Assembly (NCBI GenBank): GCA_964482535.1
Contig: CAYZXU010000121.1
Span: forward strand, 1 to 7,055
Length of the DNA stretch: 7,055 bases
Direction: 5' to 3'
Source: CAYZXU01 sp964482535
GTDB taxonomy: Bacteria; Desulfobacterota; Desulfobacteria; Desulfobacterales; BuS5
Part shown: in pieces, positions 1-6,173 of the stretch
Position numbering within the stretch: the first letter of the stretch is position 1
Layout: each line of letters starts with the position of its first letter
The notes under the pieces: generated by a model
The model's database searches: none
Seen by the model: only the letters and a program-made list of their open reading frames with translations
What the model was told of the DNA's origin: nothing
Position numbers and translations under genes: made by a program

Positions 1-19
1 CAGTTTTGTCAGAACGCAA

Positions 20-1309
20 TCAATGATCATAAAAACGCCATTTTATATTAGTAATAAGGCGGGCACCTTTGCGGTTGCTGACATATGATGTGACCCATTT
101 AATAAAAACAAGAAGCCTGTTATTAAATCCTATAATAAACAAAATATGAATAAATAGCCATGCTATCCATGCGGCAAATCCTTCAAGCTTAAATTTTCCT
201 GTATCAGCTATAGCCCTGTTTTTACCTATTGTAGCAAGTTGCCCCTTATCCTGGTATTGAAATTTGAGTCTTGATTCTCCATTGATTTCCCTAAGAATAT
301 TTTTTGCAATAAATTTACCCTGCTGAATAGCGACAGGGGCAAGACCGGGAAGAGGTTTTCCGGTTTGATCTAAAAAGCAGGCCTGATCTCCTCCAATAAA
401 AACTTCACGATATTCTTTAATGCTCAGGTCAGGTTCGACTATCATCCTGCCTTGTTTGTCCAGTTCGGTTCCGAGTTTTCTGTTCAGATCAATGCCCTGA
501 ACACCTGCAGCCCAGAGAACTGTTGCTGCCTGTATCTTTTCAATTCCCATATCTACTCCATTTTCATCTACATTTGATACAGTGCTTGAAGCCCAGACCT
601 GAACTCCAAGGGCTTCCAGATCCCTTACAGCTCTGGCAGCCTGTTTTTCAGAAAACGAGGGTAAAATTCTGGGTCCTGCTTCAATTAATATAACCCGTGT
701 TAATGCAGGATTTATATTTTTGAAATCTTTTACAAGGGTATAACGGCTCATTTCACCAATAGCTCCTGCAAGCTCAACTCCTGTTGGACCTCCGCCCACA
801 ACAACAAATGTAAGTAATTTTTTTTGTTCATGTGGATCAAGTATCCTCTCTGCTTTTTCAAAGGCCGTAAGGATGCGGCGCCGGATTTCTGTTGCCTGCT
901 CCAGGGTTTTAAGGCCTGGTGCGAATTTTTCCCATTCGTTATGGCCAAAATAGGTGTGCCTTGCACCACATGCAAGGATAAGGTAATCGTATTCAAGCTT
1001 TCCAAAGTTTGTTGATGCGACCCTTAAGCTTAAATCCACAGAGTTAACATTCCCTTGAAATACACGAATGTTACTGTAACCCGCAAGAATGCTTCGGATA
1101 GGTATGGCAATATCTGAAGAGCTCAACCCGGCAGTAGCGACCTGGTATAAAAGTGGCTGAAAAAGATGATGGTTATTTTTGTCAACTAGTACAACATCAA
1201 TGTTCCCGACATTCCCAAGGATTTTAGCGGCATTCAAGCCCGAAAAACCTCCGCCCACAATCAGAATTTTTTTAAGACTCTCATTTTTAGCATTTGCTTT
1301 TTGTGTCAT
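20..1309 (-). CDS. ndh: Type II NADH:quinone oxidoreductase (NDH-2 family)
   Basis: This 429-aa protein is predicted to oxidise NADH with FAD and pass electrons to membrane quinone without pumping protons. An N-terminal dinucleotide fold (IVGGGFSG, residues 17-24) should bind FAD, and a second (VVGGGPTGVELAG, about 170-182) should bind NADH. The family signature LFQPLLYQVATAGL lies at 49-62, the FAD-contacting GGDQA at 306-310, and the quinone-site-like APVAIQQGK at 324-332. A hydrophobic stretch at about 377-395 followed by a basic amphipathic tail (398-425) fits C-terminal membrane attachment on the cytoplasmic face. Length is normal for the family. The start is supported by an AGGA ribosome-binding core about 9 bp upstream. 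The gene lies 56 bp downstream of the radical SAM gene on the same strand and may be co-transcribed. Related sulfide:quinone reductases share the fold, but the signature and tail favour NDH-2. Confidence 0.93.
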   Translation of the reverse strand: MTQKANAKNESLKKILIVGGGFSGLNAAKILGNVGNIDVVLVDKNNHHLFQPLLYQVATAGLSSSDIAIPIRSILAGYSNIRVFQGNVNSVDLSLRVASTNFGKLEYDYLILACGARHTYFGHNEWEKFAPGLKTLEQATEIRRRILTAFEKAERILDPHEQKKLLTFVVVGGGPTGVELAGAIGEMSRYTLVKDFKNINPALTRVILIEAGPRILPSFSEKQAARAVRDLEALGVQVWASSTVSNVDENGVDMGIEKIQAATVLWAAGVQGIDLNRKLGTELDKQGRMIVEPDLSIKEYREVFIGGDQACFLDQTGKPLPGLAPVAIQQGKFIAKNILREINGESRLKFQYQDKGQLATIGKNRAIADTGKFKLEGFAAWIAWLFIHILFIIGFNNRLLVFIKWVTSYVSNRKGARLITNIKWRFYDH

Positions 1310-1317
1310 TGGCAGTA

Positions 1318-1323
1318 ATCCTG
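1318..1323 (-). promoter_or_regulatory. Ribosome-binding site of the ndh-like gene
   Basis: Reading the minus strand, CAGGAT lies 8 nt before the ATG at 1309. It is the only purine-rich Shine-Dalgarno-like sequence near this start, and it supports the chosen start over downstream alternatives. Confidence 0.6.
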
Positions 1324-1365
1324 TTTATCCAGATGTAATTCATAATTTGGTGGGTTAATTTGCTG

Positions 1366-2241
1366 TTAAACATTGCCCACAAAAAACTTTCTGAAACTTT
1401 TTTCATCCCTTTTCAGCGCATAATCAATCTTGTCAAGAAATCTTGTTTTCTCTTCAGGAAGTTTGCCTTCAAGGTTTATATAATTTGTATAATGGTCGCT
1501 TGTTAAACAGGATATGGCATTAATATTTTTTATCAGGAGCCTGGTCTCCTTTAATACTTCATGGGGACCGAGCACCTTGAAACTGCCGTTTATCACATCA
1601 GTTAAAAGGGGTGTGTTTATTTTTGGAACAAAAGTTCTCAGCCTGATAAAATCAGGGGAAATATCGTTTAGTACTCTTGCGGTTTCAATTGCATGGGATA
1701 TGGTGCGCTCTTTACCCCCTATCCCCAGGATTACATAAAGGCTCAGTTCAATCCCTGCCTCCATTACCCATTTTCCTGCCTCAACCTGCTGTGAGCTGTT
1801 TGTTCCTTTTTTTATAAGTTTCAAAATTTCATCATCGCCTGATTCAAGGCCCACATGAATTCTTGACAGACCTGCTTCAGCCAGGCGCTTAAGCTCTTCA
1901 ATGCCTTTTTGATGAATGTATTGTGATGAGCCGTAGACTGTAATCCGTTCAAGCCCGGAAAAAGTCTTCTTCGCGAAACTGCATATTTCGCAAAGATCGT
2001 CTGTCTTCATGGCTATTGTATTTCCGGCAGGAAAAAAAATTTTACTAACATTTTTGCCGTAAATATCACGTGCTTCAAGAATATCCTCTTTAATTTCCGA
2101 TACTTGTCTGATTTTAAACCTGATGCCGTCTTTATATACCATGCAAAACGTACATTTATTGTGGGGACAACCCACAGTGGCCTGGATTAAAACAGAGTCG
2201 GCTTCACTCGGTGGACGATAAATCGGACCTTCATATATCAT
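1366..2241 (-). CDS. Radical SAM protein of unknown function (CX4CX2C type)
   Basis: This 291-aa protein begins with the EGPIYRPPSEA leader I associate with a family of uncharacterised radical SAM proteins. The putative [4Fe-4S] ligands are C25, C30 and C33 in GCPHNKCTFC, spaced CX4CX2C rather than the canonical CX3CX2C. FFPAGNT (69-75) and GLESGDDEIL (131-140) sit where radical SAM barrels contact AdoMet and substrate, and LYVILGIGG (168-176) looks like a later barrel strand. No extra C-terminal cysteine cluster is present, so an auxiliary cluster as in SPASM enzymes is unlikely. The protein is cytoplasmic, with no signal or membrane segment. Start: the conserved N-terminus begins at this Met, but its ribosome-binding site is weak (AAAAGAAA). 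It precedes the ndh-like gene by 56 bp. The substrate is unknown. Confidence 0.88.
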   Translation of the reverse strand: MIYEGPIYRPPSEADSVLIQATVGCPHNKCTFCMVYKDGIRFKIRQVSEIKEDILEARDIYGKNVSKIFFPAGNTIAMKTDDLCEICSFAKKTFSGLERITVYGSSQYIHQKGIEELKRLAEAGLSRIHVGLESGDDEILKLIKKGTNSSQQVEAGKWVMEAGIELSLYVILGIGGKERTISHAIETARVLNDISPDFIRLRTFVPKINTPLLTDVINGSFKVLGPHEVLKETRLLIKNINAISCLTSDHYTNYINLEGKLPEEKTRFLDKIDYALKRDEKSFRKFFVGNV

Positions 2242-2448
2242 TATAAATTTCTTTTCAGCTTAGGGTTCGCTCAAAAATAAATTAGCAATGTAAAGTCATT
2301 TGATACACCAAGTTTTACTTCAATACAATAAAATCCAAATATTTTTAAAAAAATTATGCAGTTATAACGAAAAACCTCAAATTTTTCTTGATAAGGAGGG
2401 CTTTAAAAAAGTTGTTATTTCCCAAACAAAAAGATAAGAGATAAAATT
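2242..2448. other. Divergent intergenic region
   Basis: These 207 AT-rich bases separate the leftward radical SAM gene from the rightward TIGR02757 gene and should hold both promoters. A good rightward promoter candidate is listed separately. I found no convincing leftward -35/-10 pair. There is no tRNA, no strong hairpin and no convincing small gene. Confidence 0.6.
2300..2329 (+). promoter_or_regulatory. Candidate sigma-70-type promoter for the TIGR02757 gene
   Basis: TTGATA (2300-2305) and TACAAT (2324-2329) each match the -35/-10 consensus at five of six positions and are separated by 18 bp. Transcription would begin near 2336, giving a leader of about 110 nt before the ATG at 2449. Such pairs also arise by chance in AT-rich DNA, so this is a candidate only. 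Confidence 0.45.
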
Positions 2449-3237
2449 ATGAGCTGTATACAGAAAACGCAACTTGACGGCATATACAATCGGTACAACA
2501 GGCGCAGCTTTGTTCATCCGGATCCTCTTGAGTTTCTTTATTCCTATAAAGATATCAGGGATCGGGAGATCGCAGGGCTTATAGCATCTGCCCTTGCATA
2601 TGGAAGAGTAGCTCAAATTTTAAAAAGTGTTTCTTTTGTGCTTGATACAATGGATGAATCACCTTATCTTTTTTTACAAAATTTTGATAAAAATTTTTTT
2701 TTATCAAAATTTAAACAGTTCAAACACAGGTTTGCTGACGGCAAAAACCTTGCAGCGCTTCTTTCCGGTGCAAAAAAAGTTATTGAGCGATTTGGTTCTC
2801 TAAATCAATGTTTTATTTCAGGACTCTCACCTGACCATGAAAATACCTTTTTTGCCATGACTTTTTTTGTGAATGAACTTACTTCATCCGGCAACAATCC
2901 TGGTCATCTTATCGCCAGCCCCAAAAAAGGGAGTGCCTGCAAACGTATGAACCTTTTTTTAAGATGGATGGTACGAAAAGACAGGGTTGACCCCGGCGGA
3001 TGGAAAGGAATTGACAAAGCAAAACTGATTGTCCCCATAGATACACACATGCTTAAAATCGGGTCAATGTTTGGCTTTACTTCACGAAAACAGGCAGGCA
3101 TTAAAACTGCCTTTGAAATAACAGAAGGGTTTAAAACCTTTTCCCCGAAAGATCCTGTAAAATATGATTTCGCACTCACAAGATTCGGGATCAGAGATGA
3201 TATGAATATAAAAAATTTATTCTCATTATCCTGTTAA
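2449..3237 (+). CDS. TIGR02757 / DUF2400 family protein, function unknown
   Basis: This 262-aa protein is recognised by family-typical blocks: HPDPLEFLYSY (23-33), DREIAGLIASALAYGRV (38-54), a central HRFADGKNLAALL (93-105), GSACKRMNLFLRWMVRKDR (161-179) followed by VDPGGW, and LIVPIDTHMLKIG (193-205). It ends with the usual FALTRFGIRDD block, so it appears full length. No signal peptide or membrane helix is seen, so it should be cytoplasmic. The family has no established reaction. Its mostly helical pattern and the late VPIDTH block recall helix-hairpin-helix DNA glycosylase-like folds, which is an inference only. A GA-rich AGAGAT 6 nt before the ATG is a modest ribosome-binding site; a much stronger AAGGAGG lies about 50 nt upstream and does not fit this start. 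The sigma-54 activator follows 70 bp downstream on the same strand. Confidence 0.88.
   Translation: MSCIQKTQLDGIYNRYNRRSFVHPDPLEFLYSYKDIRDREIAGLIASALAYGRVAQILKSVSFVLDTMDESPYLFLQNFDKNFFLSKFKQFKHRFADGKNLAALLSGAKKVIERFGSLNQCFISGLSPDHENTFFAMTFFVNELTSSGNNPGHLIASPKKGSACKRMNLFLRWMVRKDRVDPGGWKGIDKAKLIVPIDTHMLKIGSMFGFTSRKQAGIKTAFEITEGFKTFSPKDPVKYDFALTRFGIRDDMNIKNLFSLSC
2679..2712. repeat. Perfect 15-bp inverted repeat inside the TIGR02757 gene
   Basis: The arms at 2679-2693 (AAATTTTGATAAAAA) and 2698-2712 are perfect reverse complements around a TTTT loop. The stem contains a single G:C pair, and the right side includes a run of nine T. It encodes an NFDKNFFLSKF stretch, so Phe/Lys-rich AT codons may explain it by chance. 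Confidence 0.6.
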
Positions 3238-3307
3238 AACTCCATAGATTTTATTTAAAAAGACTTTGCTTTGACAAACCAGCTCAATTATTATATTCAT
3301 ACCTGCC

Positions 3308-4663
3308 ATGAGCAGAGCATCATTGAAAAAAATTTCCTGCAGCCGTAATAATCTAAAGATGGTTCTTGATAATCTTCGGGACGGAGTACTTGCACATGAT
3401 TTAAACAGGCGCATATTCTATTTTAATAAAAAAGCTGAAGAGATAACTGGATTCAGCAGAAAGGATGTTGTGGGCAGGGACTGCCACGAGGCATTTGGAG
3501 GTCCTTTTTGCGGGGAACAGTGCTCTTTTTGCGGAAACGCTCTCCGACCATCAAAAACTTCGGACTATTCAGTTAATATAACTACTAAAAAAGGTGAAAA
3601 TCGAAAAATTGAAATGTCTGTAGTTATGATGAAAGACGAAGAGAGAAAAAATTTTGGGGTTCTCGCTACATTTAGAGATATTACTGAACTTATAAATTTA
3701 AAAATTATGGCTGGAAAACTTTCTGAATTCTCCAGCATTATCGGTCAGACGCCTGTGATGATTGATATTTTTCAGCAGATCAGAGAGTTGGCTGCCTACG
3801 ATGTCACTGTGCATATTCATGGAGAAACCGGAACCGGAAAGGAGCTTGTTGCCAGGGCGATTCATAATGAAAGCAATCGCAAAGGGGGACCCTTTGTACC
3901 AATAAATTGTGGGGCACTTCCTGAAGGACTCGTTGAAAGTGAACTTTTCGGACATGTAAAAGGAGCCTTTACAGGGGCAACCCGTGACAAAAAAGGACGG
4001 TTTGAGCTCGCCCACGGTGGAACAATTTTTTTGGATGAAGTTGCGGAACTGCCCAAACCCGCACAGGTAAAACTTTTACGGTTTTTACAGGAGGGTGTTG
4101 TTGAAAAAGTGGGAAGCGAAAAGCTGATAACCGTGGATACAAGAATTATCAGCGCCACAAACAAGATACTTAAAGAGGAAATTCAAAAAGGTAATTTCCG
4201 CGAAGATCTGTATTACAGGCTCAATGTTATTCCTCTTCATATCCCCCGTCTTGCGAAAAGAAAAAATGACATACCCCTTCTTGCAGAGCATTTTTTAAAA
4301 CAGATTGCTGAAAAAAACGATGAAAAACAGAAAAAAATTTCTGATGAAACAATTTCAATTATGATGGACTACTCATGGCCCGGCAATGTCAGGGAACTTG
4401 AAAATATCATACAGTTTGCGAATATTAAATGTAAAAGGGGGGTTATAACTCCTGATAATCTTCCCAGAGAGCTTACGGAAAACAGCTTTGAAAAAAAACC
4501 GGATCGCAGACGTTCAAAAAAGCTTGATCAGGAATCTGTTAAAGACGCCCTTGTCCGAACCGACGGGAATAAGACAAAAGCCGCACAAACACTTGGTGTG
4601 GGAAGAGCCACACTTTATCGTTTTATCGATGACCACCCCGATGTCGTACCAAACAAGACATAG
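3308..4663 (+). CDS. PAS-domain sigma-54-dependent transcriptional activator (PAS / AAA+ / Fis HTH)
   Basis: This 451-aa cytoplasmic regulator activates RNA polymerase carrying sigma-54. An N-terminal PAS domain (about 15-128) contains a cysteine cluster: C59, C68, C72 and C75. The AAA+ domain (about 142-372) carries Walker A GETGTGKE (172-179), the sigma-54-contacting GAFTGA loop (219-224), Walker B with D243 E244 in TIFLDEV, FREDLYYRLNV (298-307) with the expected arginines, and WPGNVREL (357-364). After a basic linker (396-405), a Fis-type helix-turn-helix spans about 410-440 (NKTKAAQTLGVGRATLYRF). There is no receiver domain, so the signal is probably sensed directly by PAS. No Shine-Dalgarno sequence precedes the ATG at 3308. 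Met18 also lacks one, and the PAS fold begins near there, so the start is uncertain. The gene converges on the ferredoxin/cytochrome operon with a 14-bp gap. Its targets are unknown. Confidence 0.95.
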   Translation: MSRASLKKISCSRNNLKMVLDNLRDGVLAHDLNRRIFYFNKKAEEITGFSRKDVVGRDCHEAFGGPFCGEQCSFCGNALRPSKTSDYSVNITTKKGENRKIEMSVVMMKDEERKNFGVLATFRDITELINLKIMAGKLSEFSSIIGQTPVMIDIFQQIRELAAYDVTVHIHGETGTGKELVARAIHNESNRKGGPFVPINCGALPEGLVESELFGHVKGAFTGATRDKKGRFELAHGGTIFLDEVAELPKPAQVKLLRFLQEGVVEKVGSEKLITVDTRIISATNKILKEEIQKGNFREDLYYRLNVIPLHIPRLAKRKNDIPLLAEHFLKQIAEKNDEKQKKISDETISIMMDYSWPGNVRELENIIQFANIKCKRGVITPDNLPRELTENSFEKKPDRRRSKKLDQESVKDALVRTDGNKTKAAQTLGVGRATLYRFIDDHPDVVPNKT

Positions 4664-4677
4664 GGTCAAAGATTTTT

Positions 4678-5127
4678 TCAGATTGATCCGGAACCTGTCC
4701 AGGCACGCATCCAGTTATTTTTTAAAATAATGCAGGCGAGGCCTGTTATGAGAAGTATAAAAACAAGTCCCATGTGAATTAAGTCCATTACCATAATAAA
4801 TGTCGGAGAATAATGATATCCGGCAAAATTTCTTATTACAAGAATTATACCTGAGACTATAAGACCTGCAAGGATTGAAACACGAATATAACCTGAGGCA
4901 GTGATCTTAAATTTTTTCCGTGATAAAAGAAAAAAATTTGTAATTATGTATGCAGTGAGTGCCAGGAGTATGACAGCGAACAGATAATGAAGATAATGTG
5001 TTGTATAGAATTGGGCAAGCCAGCCCAGACCAGGTATGTCTGCTATATAATAACGCTTGAATATGGGCATCTGGGCAAAGCCTGAAAGTGTGAGCATTAA
5101 TATAGTAATCCGGTAGATATATTTCAT
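4678..5127 (-). CDS. Four-helix membrane protein, probable b-type cytochrome subunit
   Basis: This 149-aa protein has hydrophobic segments at about 5-20, 45-68, 80-98 and 109-134. Histidines at 44 and 47 (THYLHY) precede helix 2, H105 follows helix 3, and H118 lies in helix 4. This layout suits haem b ligation, as in the small cytochrome b subunits of respiratory complexes, but haem binding is inferred. The loop with MPIFKRYYIADIPGLGWL (about 20-37) resembles a conserved block I recall from membrane partners of periplasmic ferredoxins. The ATG overlaps the stop codon of the ferredoxin gene (ATGA), and an AGAGGA lies 9 nt upstream, so translation is probably coupled. The likely role is to link the quinone pool to the exported ferredoxin. 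No named family could be assigned with certainty. Confidence 0.8.
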   Translation of the reverse strand: MKYIYRITILMLTLSGFAQMPIFKRYYIADIPGLGWLAQFYTTHYLHYLFAVILLALTAYIITNFFLLSRKKFKITASGYIRVSILAGLIVSGIILVIRNFAGYHYSPTFIMVMDLIHMGLVFILLITGLACIILKNNWMRAWTGSGSI

Positions 5128-6095
5128 ATTGAAGTATCCTCTTTGTCTTGTTTTACCATGCTGTAAAATTTCCCAACAGCAGCGACTGCCCCTGCAACAG
5201 GGGCGATCAGCATTGCAGTTCCAAGACTGTTTGCGCTGGCCATTACATTATTAACCGGCTTGAGATGCGGCTTCCCCTTGCCTTTTTCAATTGCACTGTT
5301 GAGCTCTTTAAAAGGAACAGGGGAAACGTAAATTGTGTTTGTTCCGCCATTTTCCTTTTCTCCATAGATATAACCGTTCATTTCTTTTGCAAGCTTATGC
5401 GCCTGGTTTATTATTTCGTCCCTTACACCGATGGTTTGTACGTCCTCAGGGCAGGCTTCAATACACGCCGGCACCTTGCCATGGGCAATGCGGTCATAGC
5501 AGCGGTCACATTTATACATGACTCCGTTCCCTGCAAGGGAAGGAAGAATATCAAGGTACAGTCCGACACCTGTTTGCCTTTCAGGTATTTTCCAGGGGCA
5601 TACAGCCTTGCACTTGGAACCGCCAAGACAGATGTCTGAATCGATCCTTGAAATACCGTTTTGAAGCTGTCGTGCTGCGCCCCACGGGCAGAGTTTTACG
5701 CACGGAGGATTTGTGCAGTGCATGCAGCGTCTTGGGATGGAAAGTTCTATCTCTTCTCCGTTTTTTTCTACTGTAGCAAACTGAATAAAAAGCCAGTTAT
5801 AAGGCGTAAGTCTGTCTGTAATATCCTGTTTATCCGACCAGTCCATTACCGGAACCCTTTTGGGATACATTTGGGGAAAGGGCTTTTGGGGTTTGGGATA
5901 TTTTTCTGAATTTACTTCGCGACAGGCTTCAACACATGCCTCGCATCCTATGCATTTACTGATATCAATCAATGTCGCAAGCTGCTGTTGTGCATCAACT
6001 TTTGAAGCTGCTGCCGGCACACTTGAAGCAGCGAGAGTACAGGCTGCGGCTGCTCCGGTTTTTAAAAATAACCTTCGGGATATCATTTTATCCAT
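5124..6095 (-). CDS. Tat-exported four-motif ferredoxin-like electron-transfer subunit (DmsB/NrfC/HybA type)
   Basis: This 323-aa protein starts with a twin-arginine signal (SRRLFLK, residues 6-12, then a hydrophobic Ala-rich stretch and an Ala-X-Ala-like site near 28-30), so it should be exported folded to the periplasm. Cluster motifs are: C48/C51/C54/C58; C124/C127/C132/C136; C156/C162/C166 with Gly159 where a cysteine is expected; and C196/C199/C211/C215 (CX2CX11CX3C). That gives 15 ligands instead of 16. The layout is that of electron-transfer subunits of molybdopterin and related respiratory complexes. A hydrophobic stretch at about 288-308 (LGTAMLIAPVAGAVAAVG) may be a C-terminal membrane anchor, as in HybA. 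Start: Met1 has AGAGGA 6 nt upstream; Met4 is a poorer alternative. It overlaps the cytochrome b-like gene by ATGA. No catalytic subunit lies next to it in this window. Confidence 0.92.
   Translation of the reverse strand: MDKMISRRLFLKTGAAAACTLAASSVPAAASKVDAQQQLATLIDISKCIGCEACVEACREVNSEKYPKPQKPFPQMYPKRVPVMDWSDKQDITDRLTPYNWLFIQFATVEKNGEEIELSIPRRCMHCTNPPCVKLCPWGAARQLQNGISRIDSDICLGGSKCKAVCPWKIPERQTGVGLYLDILPSLAGNGVMYKCDRCYDRIAHGKVPACIEACPEDVQTIGVRDEIINQAHKLAKEMNGYIYGEKENGGTNTIYVSPVPFKELNSAIEKGKGKPHLKPVNNVMASANSLGTAMLIAPVAGAVAAVGKFYSMVKQDKEDTSI
5137..5142 (-). promoter_or_regulatory. Ribosome-binding site of the cytochrome b-like gene
   Basis: On the minus strand, AGAGGA lies 9 nt before the ATG at 5127, inside the last codons of the ferredoxin gene. 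The same AAAGAGGAT string precedes the ferredoxin start, which suggests matched translation of the two subunits. Confidence 0.65.
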
Positions 6096-6101
6096 TATGA
6101 A

Positions 6102-6107
6102 TCCTCT
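6102..6107 (-). promoter_or_regulatory. Ribosome-binding site of the ferredoxin-like gene
   Basis: Minus-strand AGAGGA lies 6 nt before the ATG at 6095. It decides in favour of Met1 over the in-frame ATG at residue 4. Confidence 0.7.
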
Positions 6108-6123
6108 TTTTATTCAAATATAA

Positions 6124-6141
6124 ATAACCGTTCACGGTTAT
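6124..6141. promoter_or_regulatory. 18-nt palindrome in the predicted leader, candidate operator
   Basis: ATAACCGT and ACGGTTAT are perfect 8-nt inverted arms around a central TC. The site ends 28 bp upstream of the ferredoxin ATG and lies at about +20 to +37 of the promoter predicted next to it. The 2-nt centre makes it a better protein-binding site than an RNA hairpin. I cannot name the binding protein. Confidence 0.55.
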
Positions 6142-6167
6142 CTTTCCATTGCATAAATTATGAACAC

Positions 6168-6173
6168 ATTTTA
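6168..6173 (-). promoter_or_regulatory. Candidate -10 box of the ferredoxin/cytochrome operon
   Basis: Minus-strand TAAAAT matches five of six positions of the TATAAT consensus. It lies exactly 22 bp from the Crp/Fnr-type site, the spacing of promoters whose activator is centred at -41.5. Transcription would begin near 6161, giving a leader of about 65 nt. No good -35 hexamer is present, as expected for an activator-dependent promoter. Confidence 0.5.

Noticed and set aside
748..1015. Two overlapping small ORFs (748-1005 minus and 824-1015 plus) inside the ndh-like gene
   Set aside because: Both are out-of-frame shadows within a well-conserved NDH-2 coding region; neither resembles a known protein.
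2377..2616. 79-aa minus-strand ORF overlapping the start of the TIGR02757 gene
   Set aside because: It is antisense to a conserved coding region, lacks a ribosome-binding site, and its sequence is low in recognisable features.
3862..4164. 100-aa minus-strand ORF, Ser/Pro-rich
   Set aside because: It is exactly antisense to the Walker A to Walker B region of the sigma-54 activator, whose conservation explains the open frame.
4596..4613. GTGTGG/CCACAC inverted repeat with a 6-nt loop
   Set aside because: It falls in codons of the conserved HTH of the activator and is only 6 bp long, so chance is sufficient.
4639..4678. Possible terminator (ATGTC...GACAT stem followed by T6) at the end of the activator gene
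   Set aside because: The stem is only about 5 bp with a long loop, and the T run is separated from it by around a dozen bases.
4488..4730. 80-aa plus-strand ORF running past the activator stop into the convergent gene
   Set aside because: It lies out of frame over the HTH region and then antisense to the cytochrome b-like gene; no ribosome-binding site or family resemblance.
5148..5639. 163-aa plus-strand ORF, cysteine- and histidine-bearing
   Set aside because: It is antisense to the ferredoxin-like gene, whose cysteine motifs and Tat signal prove the minus-strand reading.
5860..6123. 87-aa plus-strand ORF opposite the Tat signal region
   Set aside because: It is a shadow of the Ala-rich signal peptide and first cluster motif on the other strand.
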